Positions 21,058 through 31,289 of a DNA stretch of 64,000 nt are shown here, in pieces (positions within the stretch are counted from its first letter, which is position 1; each line of letters opens with the position of its first letter). The stretch covers positions 433,267 to 497,266 of the forward strand of contig JAMXIF010000032.1 in the NCBI GenBank assembly GCA_028583685.1, written 5' to 3'. The notes under the pieces were generated by a model. That model did no database searches. It was not told where the DNA came from and saw only the letters and a program-made list of their open reading frames with translations. The translations under genes and the position numbers were made by a program. This stretch comes from Petaurus breviceps papuanus. Its lineage: Eukaryota > Chordata > Mammalia > Diprotodontia > Petauridae.

Positions 21058-21742
21058 CAACTTGGATCCAAAGATCTTACTTTTAACTTAAGTTTCATGT
21101 GAATGTTAGTTCAATTTATCATTTTATTCCTGTTGGCCACAGCACTCCCTTTAGATGCTGATTATTTTTGCCAGTTTAGTAAGCTACGTATCACATTTCC
21201 GAGAGGGAGGGAGAAACGTTGTTGGAAAAAAATGAAAGCCATGACATAATTTGCTGTTTAGAACAATGCACTTCACTCTCCCAAATTATCTTCAAAGAAG
21301 AGGAAAATTATAAATGAATGCAATGTAAACTCAGGGCTGAAAGATTTATTTCAGAAAACAGTATGAGTTCTAATATAGAAACAACTCTTGATTTGGAACT
21401 TATTACAATAAGCAGTGGTGGATGGATGCCTTTTAAATAATGAAATGGCTTAAAAACAAATGGATGTGTCCAAACTCAAGAACTGGTTTCAAAAAGCAAT
21501 GAATAATGAGTTGAGTTGAGGGATCGAGTCAATTGGCTCAGTTTTCTTAGCCGTTAGCCTCATATGGTAACTCTTATTTTGTTTTTGTTTTGAAAACCAA
21601 TAGGCTCTATTTTGTGCTGGCTAAACACTTGAAAATTAAACAAAACATGGTGGATACAATGACTTGGTGCTTAAAAGGATGAACTCCAACACAGCTATAA
21701 CTAGAAATGTTTGGATTTAAGGCAAAAGACACAAAACATAAA
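21058..21742. other. Repeat-free AT-rich block; possible regulatory DNA
   Basis: About 0.68 kb without a recognised repeat between an old MIR and an L2. It includes 'aagctacgtatcacatttcc', 'gaaacgttgttgg' and TTAAATAATG-type stretches. There is no credible coding frame. Confidence 0.35.
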
Positions 21743-22320
21743 GTCAGTCAACAAACTCTTTATTTTTATTTTTTAAACTAACATTTCCCCCAATTTCATT
21801 AAAACTTTTTAAAAACATTTTTTAAAGTTTTGAGTTCCAAATTCTATCTCCCCCTTCCTTGTTCCCCTCCCCCTGAGACAGTAAGTAATAAGATAGCAAT
21901 ATAGGTTATACATGTGCAATCACGTAAAACATTCCCATAGTAGTCATTTTGTATAGGAAGACTTGAATAAAAGGAAAAGAATGTAAAAAAAATAGTATGC
22001 TTCAATCCTGTATTCAAACAATATCAGTTCTTTCTCTGGAGGTGGATAGTATGCTCCATTATTAGGACTTAGGGGTTTTCCTGGATCACTTTATTGCTGA
22101 GAATGGCTAAGCATTCAGAGTTCTTCGTCCAACAACATTGCAGTTACTGTGTATAACATTCTCCTAGTTCTTTCACTTCGCTTTGCATCAGTTCATGTAA
22201 GTCTTTCTAGGAGTCAACAAACATTTTATTGAGTATTTATTATATGCCAGCTACTGTACTGTGTACTGGAAACACAAAGAAAGACCAAAAAATAAACATA
22301 CCTTCAAATCACCTTAGGTG
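21743..22320 (-). mobile_element. L2 tail, antisense, split by an L1
   Basis: The L2 end begins 'aagtcagtcaacaaac' at 21741-21756. After the L1 it resumes with 'caacaaacattttattgag', 'atgccagctactgtactgtg' and 'aagaaagaccaaaa'. Confidence 0.8.
21757..22211 (-). mobile_element. 5'-truncated L1 3' end, antisense, with 11-bp duplication
   Basis: It starts with a T-rich tail, then 'gagttccaaattctatctc', 'ttatacatgtgcaatcac' and 'ctctggaggtggatagtatg', marsupial L1 3' UTR read antisense. The duplication 'agtcaacaaac' lies at 21746-21756 and 22212-22222. Confidence 0.92.
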
Positions 22321-23212
22321 AAGGAGTAGTGGCCAAGGCTAAAGACCTTGTGACACCAGGAAGCTACTTTGGAGGATAGTGTCCTGGAGTATAGAGTGAG
22401 TTAGGGCTATATCCTTTAGGAGCTCATATAAGGTACAGTCACTGGGGAAAGTAGTGCATCATTTGTCAGCTTCTTTTTTTAACTAATTATTTTAGCTAAT
22501 CAAGTGCTAAGCTTAATTATTTCTACGCTAAAGGACTGTTATTAGCACCCTTTAAATGCTGTTACTCTGGTTGCAAAGCCCCAGTTGCCCCATGCAAGTT
22601 ACAGTCTTGTTCTTCAAGTCAATTAAGAACTGGGTCAGGCAGAGGAAGCAAAGAACAGTAAAGAGCTGCCACTCACCAATTGTGTTCTATACATCACACA
22701 AGAAGTACACAAAGCAGCCGACATTAAAGTTTATGAGTCTATTAATGCACGGCTTTAGGGGAATTAAAGTTTCATATTGATGATAAACCTTCCCTAATAA
22801 AAGTAGGAGAAACAGGAATAAATCTCCCTTTGTAAAGGACCTACACCATTTAAACAACAGTATTCAAACAACGACCTCCTCCAAGATAGATGTATGTGAC
22901 TAGGAAATAGAGATACATCTTGTCCAGTGGAAAGTACTTTGGCAAAGTGGTTGTTGTTTCCATGAAAATATTCAAGATAAAATGATGGATGTATGCTATT
23001 GATTTCATAGGACCATGGACAAGATGAAGCACAGCTGGGTTTGAATGAGCCCTCTGTGCAAATGAAAGCTGCTGAATATGCAGTTAGGATCCATGGAGAA
23101 TTCAAGACATGTTGGGGCTCATCCAACTTATAAAATAATGAGGTTTTGTTCTAATCTAGGTTTCTCTACCTGGTTTCCTCCCCCCTTAGGCCCCTCACCC
23201 AGATATTGGATT
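22321..23212. other. Repeat-poor; possible regulatory block at 22470-22790
   Basis: No repeat was recognised. The first half holds TAATTATTTTAGCTAATC and 'taagcttaattatttc', dense homeodomain-type cores near a TCAAGTG motif. The 110-codon antisense frame at 22794-23126 has no known family signature. Confidence 0.35.
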
Positions 23213-23278
23213 ACCATTTCTAACACAGTTCCTTGTACATAATAGACACTTAGTAAATTCTTGTTAAAGTTATTGGAG
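23213..23278 (+). mobile_element. L2 LINE tail
   Basis: 'aacacagttccttgtacat' and 'gacacttagtaaattcttgt' form a short sense L2 end. Confidence 0.65.
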
Positions 23279-23309
23279 TCATAGGATTTAGATCTGGAAG
23301 GAATCTTAA

Positions 23310-23605
23310 AGATTGTTTTTATCTTTTAAAATTAATTATTTTTTTTTCAATTAACAAGAATTTATTTTCTCTCCTTCTTTCCCTTCTCCTTCCCTCCTTC
23401 CCCTCTTTTTCCCTTTTCCCCCATGGGAGGAAAAGTAAAGAAAAGCAAAAACTCTTAAAACAAATCTTACTGGTGAAACCATGTAATACTTTAAAAATTA
23501 TTTGGCAGACGGGAAGTGTCACAGAAATGTAATGAATAATCCAGAGTTCCTTTATACATATATTTTCACCACCATATATCAAATCTGCATCCATGAAAGG
23601 ATTCT
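23310..23605 (-). mobile_element. L1 3' end, antisense
   Basis: 'ttcaattaacaagaattta' followed by a pyrimidine run and 'gtaaagaaaagcaaaaactc' matches the antisense 3' UTR of a marsupial L1. The distal part is degraded. Confidence 0.65.
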
Positions 23606-24018
23606 AAAGAATAGAGAAAAGACATTCGCCTCTTCATCTTAGTCTTTTTTAAGGGACATATTCTGAAAGGTCAGAATACTCAAATTCTGTAGGATGACAC
23701 CCTTTATGAAACAAATTTCAATATCCCAAGGCCTATATATTAGGTGTTAGATAGCTTGGAGACATGGGCATCATGAGGATCAATATTTTAAAGCATATAT
23801 AAAAAATAGGGATGGTTTTAGAAGTAAGACAAATTATGGACAATTGTTTTAGGCCCCAGAAGACCGGGGAATACCCTAATTACCCCATCACCCTTTCATT
23901 AAGCAAGTAGGCACTGGATACTTACACAATCTCCATTTGAATCTTGTTTCTTTATGTGTTCTTATGATTTTCACATGTTATTCCTCTGTCTTCTGCATTA
24001 AAGGCTAAATTATTCCAG
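23606..24018. other. No recognisable feature
   Basis: About 0.4 kb without a recognised repeat or open frame. Confidence 0.4.
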
Positions 24019-24019
24019 C

Positions 24020-24125
24020 TAATTAGAAGGTCTCAGATTTAGACCTAGAAGGGCCCTCAGAGGTCATATAGCCTAGTCTATGCCTCTTACAGATGAGGAA
24101 ACAGAAGATCAAGGTGAAATCATGT
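24020..24125 (-). mobile_element. MIR3-type SINE, antisense, partial
   Basis: 'tagaagggccctcagaggtc' and 'acagatgaggaaacagaag' mark the tail and core of this class. Confidence 0.75.
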
Positions 24126-24261
24126 AAAATATTTCAAGGTAATTTATTTTAAAAGTTATGGTAATCCATGTTGGAAGCTCAGAGGATGCGGAAATGGGTC
24201 TTATATAGAAAAGGGCATTTAAGCTGAGCTCAAACTCAAAGGAAATGGGAGATTCTAAGAG

Positions 24262-24370
24262 GTAAACCATTTATTCTCCCTGGGCCTCAGTTTTCTCATC
24301 TGTAAAATGAGAGAGTTGGAGTAGATGAGCTGAGGTTTCTTCCAGCTCCAATCTTTGGTCCTATAAAATT
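24262..24370 (+). mobile_element. MIR3-type SINE 3' part
   Basis: 'cctgggcctcagttttctc' and 'ggtttcttccagctccaat' form a sense 3' half. Confidence 0.8.
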
Positions 24371-24942
24371 CAAGAGCGCCTGAAGTCTTGCTGTCAATAC
24401 TGAGTTGCCCTGGCCCAGGTCCGGGTGATTGAATGCCCACTTTGGAGAGCAGCATTAGAAGGAAGGAAGGTTTTTGGTGAAGCACTTTGTCTTTCCGTGA
24501 GCATTCTCTCTTATTGATCTCCTTGTTCGACAAAATGGCCCGTCCAGCACTAAAATCAAGTTAGTAGCGCCTACCTTTGCAAACGGAGGCTGTTTTAATT
24601 GAGATATTGGAAGAAATATTTCCTTAATTTCTGCCTAATAGGAAATCCTTATGCCTGATCAATTTGGGACAGTTTGAAGCAGTCACTGCTATTAATGAAG
24701 TTCATCTAAAGTTACCAGTGTTAAGAACAATCGATAAAAAAATAGTTTTGGATTCTATAAATAACGAAAGTTCTCCAGCAGAGCTGCCTAGGTCAGTTGC
24801 AGGCTCTGCAGCCCTGACTTTTTCAGAACATAAGCACCCCACCAATAGAAGATGCTTTTCCTAGCTAGCAACTTAGCTGGTTTTTAGTAGACTGACTTCT
24901 CCCTTACAGCTGGTTTTAGCCCATTGATATTATTATACATAA
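24371..24942. other. Repeat-free block; possible conserved non-coding DNA
   Basis: No repeat is visible. The stretch 24530-24870 includes 'tgttttaattgagatattgg' and 'acaatcgataaaaaaatag', and it contains several CpGs. There is a 66-codon frame at 24664-24864 but no recognised protein. Confidence 0.35.
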
Positions 24943-25195
24943 TTATTATTCATGAATATTTAACAAAAGCTGATATGCATATGGTATCTTAACATTTGCC
25001 AAATGTTTTATCACATTTTTCATTTGATCCTCTTAATAACTCCTCTGAAGTAGATTCTACAGGTATTATTATCCCCATTTTATAGATGAGGAAATTGACA
25101 CTTAGGTTAAATGAATTCCCTTGGTCAAACAGCTAATAACAAAACTAGGCATCTCTTGATACCAAGTCAAGTTTCTGTTCCACTCTATAATATTG
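24943..25195 (-). mobile_element. MIR-type SINE, antisense
   Basis: 'tttgatcctcttaataactc', 'ccattttatagatgaggaaa' and 'taccaagtcaagtttctg' show a near full-length antisense MIR. Confidence 0.8.
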
Positions 25196-25220
25196 GCCCA
25201 ATATTGATTGAATACCATTT

Positions 25221-25296
25221 TTAAATGTTTTTTTTTTGGAGGGCAATTGGGGTTAAGTGACTTGCCCAAGGTCACACAGCTAGTTTGTGTGTGTGT

Positions 25297-25328
<32 letters not shown>

Positions 25329-25415
25329 TTTAAGTGTCTGAGGCTGGATTTGAACTCAGGTCCTCCTGACTATAGGGCCAGTGCTCTATTCACTGTGCCA
25401 CCTAGCTGCCCCTAT
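25221..25415 (-). mobile_element. Poly-A SINE, antisense, with internal (TG)n and 13-bp duplication
   Basis: Poly-T, 'ggggttaagtgacttgccc', (TG)n, 'ggatttgaactcaggtcctc' and 'gtgccacctagctgcccc'. The exact duplication 'ttgaataccattt' is at 25208-25220 and 25416-25428. Confidence 0.95.
25285..25329. repeat. (TG)n microsatellite within a SINE
   Basis: About 22 TG units with one TA interruption, directly after the SINE motif CAGCTAGT. The SINE copy at 50652 carries the same insertion at the same place. Confidence 0.97.
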
Positions 25416-25494
25416 TTGAATACCATTTATATGACCAAGTCTTACATGTTCAGGACTTGGGGTGCAGGGAGAGAAAGTGTCATGGATAAGATAA

Positions 25495-25625
25495 CCTTAG
25501 TGATCGTCATGTCCAACCCTTTCATTTGACAGATGAGGAAACTGAGGCCTGGAGAGCTTAAGTACGAGGTCAACAGAGAAGTAGTAAAACTGGTAGGTAT
25601 GAAGGAAATAGGTCTGATTCTCTTT
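25495..25625 (-). mobile_element. MIR3-type SINE, antisense
   Basis: 'catttgacagatgaggaaac' and 'tgaggcctggagagctta' mark an antisense core. Confidence 0.75.
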
Positions 25626-25927
25626 CTTGATGGATATTTTAGTCGAGCAGAGATGCAGAACATAGACATATATAAAAAGGCTAAAGAACATTAAAAATAA
25701 TGTAATCCTACCAGCAAGTATGAGTTCATTCAGTGCATATACAAATGTTTAAGGAAACTTGGAACAAAAGAGATCAAAGAGTAGTATGGCTTAATCAGAG
25801 AGGTCCATCCATTATTTTTAGACATCTCTTCCACTAAATTATATTTGTATGGTTTTGAGAATAACACTAATAACACTACTGCATTGACAAGTTTTGGGAC
25901 TCAAGGGTGGGAAGTCCTATAGGGTGG
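25626..25927. other. No recognisable feature
   Basis: About 0.3 kb AT-rich sequence, nothing recognised. Confidence 0.4.
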
Positions 25928-26110
25928 CAGTGGTGATGTTATATGAGGAGTCCTAACCTGGGCAGAAACCACGCTTGTGTCATTGCCTAGCTTTGTGACC
26001 TTGTGCAAGTCACATAAATGTCTCTGCTTCCTTATCTAAAAATGGCATAATAATAACGGCTCTGCTTCCCTCACAGGGCTATTGTATTACTAGTAGTAAT
26101 AGCAAAAGCA
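25928..26110 (+). mobile_element. MIR-type SINE
   Basis: 'tagctttgtgaccttgtgc' and 'ccctcacagggctattgt' mark a sense MIR. The tail runs into a TTAATATTAATT-rich run at 26135-26190. Confidence 0.75.
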
Positions 26111-26189
26111 GTAACAATTGAGAATGACATTAAATACACATTAATATTAATTAATATTGATACTTTAATATTAATTATTCATTGAATTT

Positions 26190-26412
26190 TAATAATTAAT
26201 GATAGCTAACATTTGTGTAGCACTTCAAGGTCTGCAAAATGCTTTATATATTGCCTCATTTGATTCTCACAAGAACTCTATGAGATTGGTGCTATTATTA
26301 TAGGTTATGTGATTTGCCCAGAGTCTCACAGTTAGGAAGTCAGGCAGTATTTGAACTCATCTTCCTGAGTCCAGGGATAGCACTCTATCTACTATGTCAG
26401 CTAGCTGCTTCT
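26190..26412 (-). mobile_element. MIR-type SINE, antisense
   Basis: 'cacttcaaggtctgcaaaat', 'gatttgcccagagtctcac' and 'atgtcagctagctgcttc' give a near full-length antisense copy. Confidence 0.85.
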
Positions 26413-26485
26413 ATTTTGGGGATAAAATTGGATTTGAGATGCCTTTTAAGTCACATATTTACTACTGACTTTTAAAGTCTTGAAA

Positions 26486-26740
26486 CAGTCAATCAAAAAA
26501 CATTTATTAAGCACCTAATATATGCTAATCACTGAATTAGGGTATAAAGAAAGGCAGAAGACAGTGTCTGCTCTCAAGAATTTCACAGTCTCGACCTGAG
26601 TTCAAATCCGGTCTCAGACACTTAACACTTACTAGCCGTGTGACCTTGGGCAAGTCACTTAACCCCAGTTGCCCTGCCTTCCCCCATACAAAAAGAAAAA
26701 AAAAAGAATTTCAGTCTAGTAAGAGGCAATTTTAAAAAAA
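26486..26740 (-). mobile_element. L2 tail, antisense, split by a truncated SINE
   Basis: 'caatcaaaaaacatttatta', 'cctaatatatgctaatcac' and 'gtctgctctcaagaatttc' form the L2 end. It resumes after the SINE with 'tctagtaagaggcaattt'. Confidence 0.8.
26592..26703 (+). mobile_element. 5'-truncated poly-A SINE with duplication
   Basis: It starts mid-element at 'cgacctgagttcaaatcc' and ends in 'tgccctgccttcccccata' plus an A-rich tail. Duplications 26576-26591 (aagaatttcacagtct) and 26704-26717 (same lacking 'ca') bound it, so the 5' loss happened on insertion. Confidence 0.92.
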
Positions 26741-26797
26741 TCTTTTCTTTGTTCTAGTTTCCCTATCTGTAAAATAGAAATCTATAAAATAATTTAG

Positions 26798-26992
26798 CTT
26801 ATACACTAGAAAGATAACTGGATTAGGAGTCAGAGGAACTGTGTTCAGATTCTAGTCTGCCACTTTCTGCTTCATAACCTTGGCAAGTCATCTAATATTT
26901 TTGTGGGCCTCAGTTTCCTTATTTGTAAAATAAGGAAATTGAACTGAATGACCTTTGAGGTACCTTCCAGCCCCAAAGCTATGAAATGATCA
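26798..26992 (+). mobile_element. MIR3-type SINE
   Basis: 'ctggattaggagtcagagg', 'gggcctcagtttccttatt' and 'accttccagccccaaagc' form a near-complete sense copy. Confidence 0.85.
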
Positions 26993-27159
26993 ACCAGCGA
27001 TTCTGTGCTGTACAGAAAGTGAGCAGGAAGGAATTTATATGAGTTTTTCAGGAGAGACAAGTATTAACAAAAATACAACTTCATTTTGTGGATTACCATA
27101 GGAAAGAATCCATTGCTTAGTGGCCAACTTGCTCAAAACCAGACAATACTGATATTTAG

Positions 27160-27672
27160 TGGAATGAAAAGTAGCATTGCCTAGTGGATGGAAAGCTGAC
27201 TTCAGAGTTAGGATGCCTTGGGTTCAAATCCTGCCTGTAACACATATCTGCTGAGTCACCCAGAGCAAGTCACTTAATATCTCAGTTTCTTATTGTTGTT
27301 CAGTCATTCAGTCCTGTCTGACTCTTCCTGGCCCCTTGGACAATAACACACTAATATTGCCCAAGGGATTTTCTTGGCAAAGATATTGGAGTAGTTTGCC
27401 TTTTCCTTTTCCAATGGATTAAGGCAAACAGAGGATAAGTGAATTGTTCAGGGTCATTCTACTAGTAAGTATCTGAGGCAAGATTTGAACTCAGGTCTTC
27501 TTGACTCTGGGCCCAGTGCTTTATCCACTGAATGACCTAGCTGCCTTCTCACTTCCCCAAATGACCCTCTAAAGCTCTAAGTTTCAAAGAAGATGCTGGC
27601 TTGTGTTGGTAAAAGCAGTTCGCTCATTATGAGTTCCTTATACCAATGCAATTACAGGTCTAGTTCCATCCC
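27160..27672 (+). mobile_element. CORE-SINE of a third tail class, split by Mar1
   Basis: The head and core run from 27160 to 27292 ('ccttgggttcaaatcctgc'). After the Mar1 the tail continues with 'ctctaaagctctaagtttc' and 'ccaatgcaattacaggtc'. The same tail class recurs at 30498 and 39606 and, antisense, at 47825. Confidence 0.7.
27293..27546 (-). mobile_element. Mar1-type CORE-SINE, antisense
   Basis: 'ttgttgttcagtcattcag' to 'gatttgaactcaggtcttct' and 'aatgacctagctgcctt' gives a full copy inserted in an older SINE. Confidence 0.93.
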
Positions 27673-28030
27673 AGAGGACAGTGAAGAGGTACATATAAAT
27701 ATATATGGGTTGTAATTTATGAGAGATAAGGAAGTTTGAAAAATAATTGGAGTGAAGGAACTATATGATTGACAAAGGAGAAGTTTATGTTGTGAGGGAG
27801 GGATAACAGATGCCACTCTACTAGTATCTTTGCAATGTCAGTAGAGTGAGGAAGGCTCACAGAATCTTGGTTGGCCCATAGTGGCAAAGTCATATGAGGA
27901 AAGGGGCAATAGTTGTTCAGGATGGGCAAATGTGGACAGGCTATAATCATCACCAGAGGAAACATCTCAATAGTGAGATCTCGCAGACATTTGGATATGA
28001 AGAATAAGTGAAGGAAATTCCCTTTGACCA
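27673..28030. other. No recognisable feature
   Basis: No repeat was recognised. The 112-codon antisense frame over 27717-28055 has no recognised motif. Confidence 0.4.
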
Positions 28031-28051
28031 GGAAGACTTGGAATCGAATCC

Positions 28052-28166
28052 CCATAAACTGTGAACTCCTTGAGAACAGGGACTATCTTTTGTCTGCCTT
28101 TGTATCCTCAGTGGTTAGCACATTGCTTGGCACATAGTAGGGACTTAATGAATTCTAGTTGACTGA
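28052..28166 (+). mobile_element. L2 LINE 3' end
   Basis: 'gtgaactccttgagaacagg', 'cctttgtatcctcagtgg' and 'gcacatagtagggactta' form a well-preserved sense L2 end. It sits between SINE-like pieces at 28030-28051 and 28167-28315. Confidence 0.85.
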
Positions 28167-28315
28167 TTGGCTAAGATATTCACTTACTAGGTGATCTCGG
28201 GGAAATTACTTAACTTCTCATGATCTTATTTTCCCAAACTCTCAAAAGGGTAAGGGAGTTTGGATTTGATGTCTTCTAGATCTTCTGGCTTCCAATTTAT
28301 GATACTATGATGTTA
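28167..28315 (+). mobile_element. MIR3-type SINE 3' part
   Basis: 'ttcacttactaggtgatctc' and the tail 'gtcttctagatcttctgg' continue a SINE begun at about 28030. The L2 tail apparently interrupts it. Confidence 0.65.
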
Positions 28316-28547
28316 TGGTAGACTATAGAAGAGGAGATAGGTTGGGTTGATGGAAAGAATGTTGATGATGAGATTTCCTAGAGAAATAAATATACTCTTA
28401 ACGTGCAGGCCTGCTGACCAGGTTCCTGTCTTTCCTTTTGGGGCTGTGCTCTGGGAATTTCATTTTGTTTCCATCCATCATAATTTGGAAGTATGGAGAA
28501 ATTGTGCTAGAGGAAGCACAGAAAGCTTCACTATAGGCATTCCTAAA

Positions 28548-28716
28548 TTGTTAGAGGTGGAAAGACTTTTAGGAACCCTCTCTTTCAATCCTCTCATTTT
28601 GCAGATGTAGAAAGTGAGGCCCAGAGGAAGGAGGTGATTTCTTCAAGTTCATTTAATTAATAAGCAGCTGAGCCAGAGTTCTTGTCACTAGACTATTCTG
28701 TGTTGTCAACTGCAAA
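28548..28716 (-). mobile_element. MIR3-type SINE, antisense
   Basis: 'tcattttgcagatgtagaaa' and 'gtgaggcccagaggaagg' mark an antisense copy. Confidence 0.75.
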
Positions 28717-29165
28717 TGTGAACGTAACTAAAGAGCCCAGTATTAGCCCCCAAATGCCCAAAGGTGGGCGTTTTGTCTTTTGTTCTCAGCATGCTGATCT
28801 GAGTCTAGCAATGGTTAATTTTTCCTATTTCTCTCTCTGCAGCAGACTTCCCTTTTAGATCTCTTCCTTGCCTGCAACAATATCTCTAAGCATACTACCA
28901 ATTTAAGTGCAGACAGTCTATAGGCACATCATAAAGTGTGCTGTTTATAATTTAAAGAGTTTTTGGTTGAGTACCTGCCAAATTTCTTTCACAGGCTCTG
29001 TAGGGTACTGCAAAGACAGACTTTGGTGTGGGAAAAACCTATTTAAAGAAAACAAGATGTGAGACAGGGGGTCATTTAGAGCTTAAAAAACAAAACATAC
29101 CAAAGTTATCTACATTTCATTGGAGTTGCGGTCTTAATCGGGACTGGGCTCAGAGACTAGGCAGA
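28717..29165. other. No recognisable feature
   Basis: About 0.45 kb without a recognised repeat, open frame or RNA gene. Confidence 0.4.
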
Positions 29166-29167
29166 TT

Positions 29168-29431
29168 CTTTTGTTGTTCTTTAGTCATTTTTAGTCTTGT
29201 TGGATGGACTTTTCTATGACCCCATTTGGGGTTTTCTTGGCAAAAATACTGGAGTGTTTTACTATTTCCTTCTCCAGCTCATTTTACACGTGAGGAAACT
29301 GAGCAAACAGGGTTAAATGACATGCCCGGGGTCATACAGCTAGTGTCTTAGGTCAGATTTGAATTCATGAAAATGAGTCTTCCTGACTTCAGGCCAGGCC
29401 CTTTATCCACTGCACCACCTATCTGCCCCTA
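29168..29431 (-). mobile_element. Mar1-type CORE-SINE, antisense
   Basis: 'ccccatttggggttttcttg', 'gaggaaactgagcaaacagg' and 'gcaccacctatctgcccc' give a full-length copy. Confidence 0.93.
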
Positions 29432-29529
29432 CACCTGGCAGGGTCTTACCTGGTAGGACTATAAGTGTGTGAGAATAAGGAGATTTTTATCTGTTTCATG
29501 CATTGCAGCCTCTTGTTCAAACTCCTTGG

Positions 29530-29705
29530 GATACTGTTTGTCGTTTGTCCTTCTTTCTTAAAGAGCACCAATGACATCAGGAGGGTGATGTCTTAACTTC
29601 CAAGTGAATTGGATTTAAGTGAGGCAGGGATGTGCAAAATCACCAGCCTCACTCTCTCCTTCAAAGTCATCTAAGTCTAGTGGCAAGACATGGGTTAGGA
29701 TGACT
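29530..29705 (-). mobile_element. RTE-type tail fragment, antisense
   Basis: It begins 'ctgtttgtcgtttgtccttc', the reverse of AAGGACAAACAACA. It then shows 'ccaatgacatcaggagggtg' and 'ccaagtgaattggatttaag'. The same 3' end occurs in sense at 48415-48998 and 51440-51648. Confidence 0.85.
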
Positions 29706-29955
29706 GGTCAAACGGCTTAGGGTAGGCAAAGTTAGAAGGGTTCCAGGGTATAATAAGTAGAAGGGTGGGGTATGAAGGGCATTTTATTTTGCGTTTCCCA
29801 AATGCACACATTTTTAACATTAGAAAATTCTGTTCTCTATGGCACATGGATGTTTTATTTTGTGAAAAGTCAATGTGTGTTTGTTATAGTGAAAGGTTTT
29901 CAGGCCTCCTTTAGAAAGAAAGAAATGGTCAGTGAGACTGAATCCTCTAATAACT

Positions 29956-30078
29956 AGGATTAGATTGTAAGCTCCTTGAAGCCAGGGACAAAAAAGGCAA
30001 AAAAAGATAGCCTTTTGGATTGTTACTCAACAATCAACAAGTGTCCTGGCACACAGTCACTTAATAAATGTCTTTACT
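29956..30078 (+). mobile_element. L2 LINE 3' end
   Basis: 'agattgtaagctccttgaag' then, after an A-rich insert, 'gtcctggcacacagtcactt' and 'aataaatgtctttactgac'. Confidence 0.75.
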
Positions 30079-30084
30079 GACATT

Positions 30085-30262
30085 GGCATCAGTTTACAGA
30101 TTGGGAACTGGAAGGAGCTTTAAAAATCATGTAGTGGCACCTTCTCATTTTACATATAAAGAAACAGGCCCAAAGTAGTTTGATGATTTGCTAAACATTA
30201 TATAGGTAAAGTTGGGACTTGAAATCAGTTCCTCTGATTCCTCACTCATTGTACCAAGTACA
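30085..30262 (-). mobile_element. MIR3-type SINE, antisense
   Basis: 'ccttctcattttacatataa' and 'cagttcctctgattcctc' mark a degraded antisense copy. Confidence 0.7.
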
Positions 30263-30497
30263 AACAAATGCACTGTCCCCACCCATGTGCCACAGTGCCT
30301 AAAATATCATTGTTTTTGCCTTTGGGTTAAATACTTTCTTCTTTAGACTCTTCTTTTAAAATGCGATTATTTTTGAATACTCAAATAGAGTAACTCACTA
30401 CAAGTGAATAAATTAGCTTGCTACATTCCTCCAGTCCTGTAAAGAGCATATACATAGTCAGTTCAATCTGCAAACTATCATTCAATGCCTCCTGTGT

Positions 30498-30705
30498 GCA
30501 AGGTAGGGCATAAAAAGCTAGTCTTGAAGTCAGGAAAACTAGATTCCAAATCCTGTTTCTGACACTTCTTGGCTGTGTGACCATGAGTAAATCACTCAAA
30601 GCAATTCTCTAAGACTATAAGTTATAGAAAGGCTGCTTATCTGCATCAGTGGAAATAGTTTCTACTATGTGTGTTGCTATATTAATGAAACTACAGGTTG
30701 AAACC
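30498..30705 (+). mobile_element. CORE-SINE of the third tail class
   Basis: 'cttggctgtgtgaccatgag' then the distinct tail 'ttctctaagactataagtt', 'gcttatctgcatcagtgg' and 'ttaatgaaactacaggttg'. Confidence 0.8.
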
Positions 30706-30888
30706 AAAATCAAGTCTACAAGCAAGCAAATGATGTATGAGGTTCTGTGTTTGTTGGGAGATGGGGAGACAAAGGAAAAGAAAAAGAATAAATACTCTGC
30801 CTTTTAGCCACTGAATCCTGCTTCAGACACTTAGTTATGTGAACTTGGGCAAGTCACTTAACTTTTAGGAGACTCATTTTACTCTTCT

Positions 30889-31176
30889 TGAGGTCAGAGA
30901 CTTTTTTTTTTGCTTTTTTGGAGTGGAGAAGACAGGGCAATTGGGATTAAGTGACTTGCCCAAAGTCACATGGTTAGTAAGTGTTAAGTGTCTGAGGTCA
31001 GATTTGAACTCAGGTCTTCCTGACTCCAGGGCTGGTGCTCTATTCACTGCACTACCTAGCCACTCCCAGAAGCTGTCTTTTACCTCTTTTGTATCCCCAC
31101 ACATAATGCCTCAGCACATAGTGCCTGACGGTGCCTGACACATAGTAGATGCTTAATAAATGTTTATTGATTAATT
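30889..31176 (+). mobile_element. L2 LINE 3' end, split by a SINE
   Basis: 'cttgaggtcagagact' at 30889 and, after the SINE, 'ctcttttgtatccccacac', 'gcctgacacatagtagatgc' and 'aataaatgtttattgatt'. Confidence 0.8.
30905..31068 (-). mobile_element. Poly-A SINE, antisense, full length
   Basis: Poly-T, 'gggattaagtgacttgccc', 'gatttgaactcaggtcttcc' and 'gcactacctagccactccc'. It is well preserved and sits within the L2 end. Confidence 0.93.
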
Positions 31177-31289
31177 GACCTGTAAAATGAAGGAGTTGGA
31201 CTCCTTGACCTCTAATGACATTTCCAGGTCTAAATTTATGATCTTGCCAGGTCAAGCTGTGAGGGAGAAGGGGCCCTATTTCAAAATAA

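Larger units (their letters stand above)
30800..31250 (+). mobile_element. MIR3-type SINE split by an L2 tail
   Basis: The body 'cttgggcaagtcacttaac' is at about 30845. The tail 'cctgtaaaatgaaggagttg' resumes at about 31178. Between them lies an L2 end that itself carries a SINE. Confidence 0.65.

Noticed and set aside
22794-23126. 110-codon minus-strand frame
   Set aside because: No recognised motif, no splice or promoter context. Chance-length frame in AT-rich DNA.
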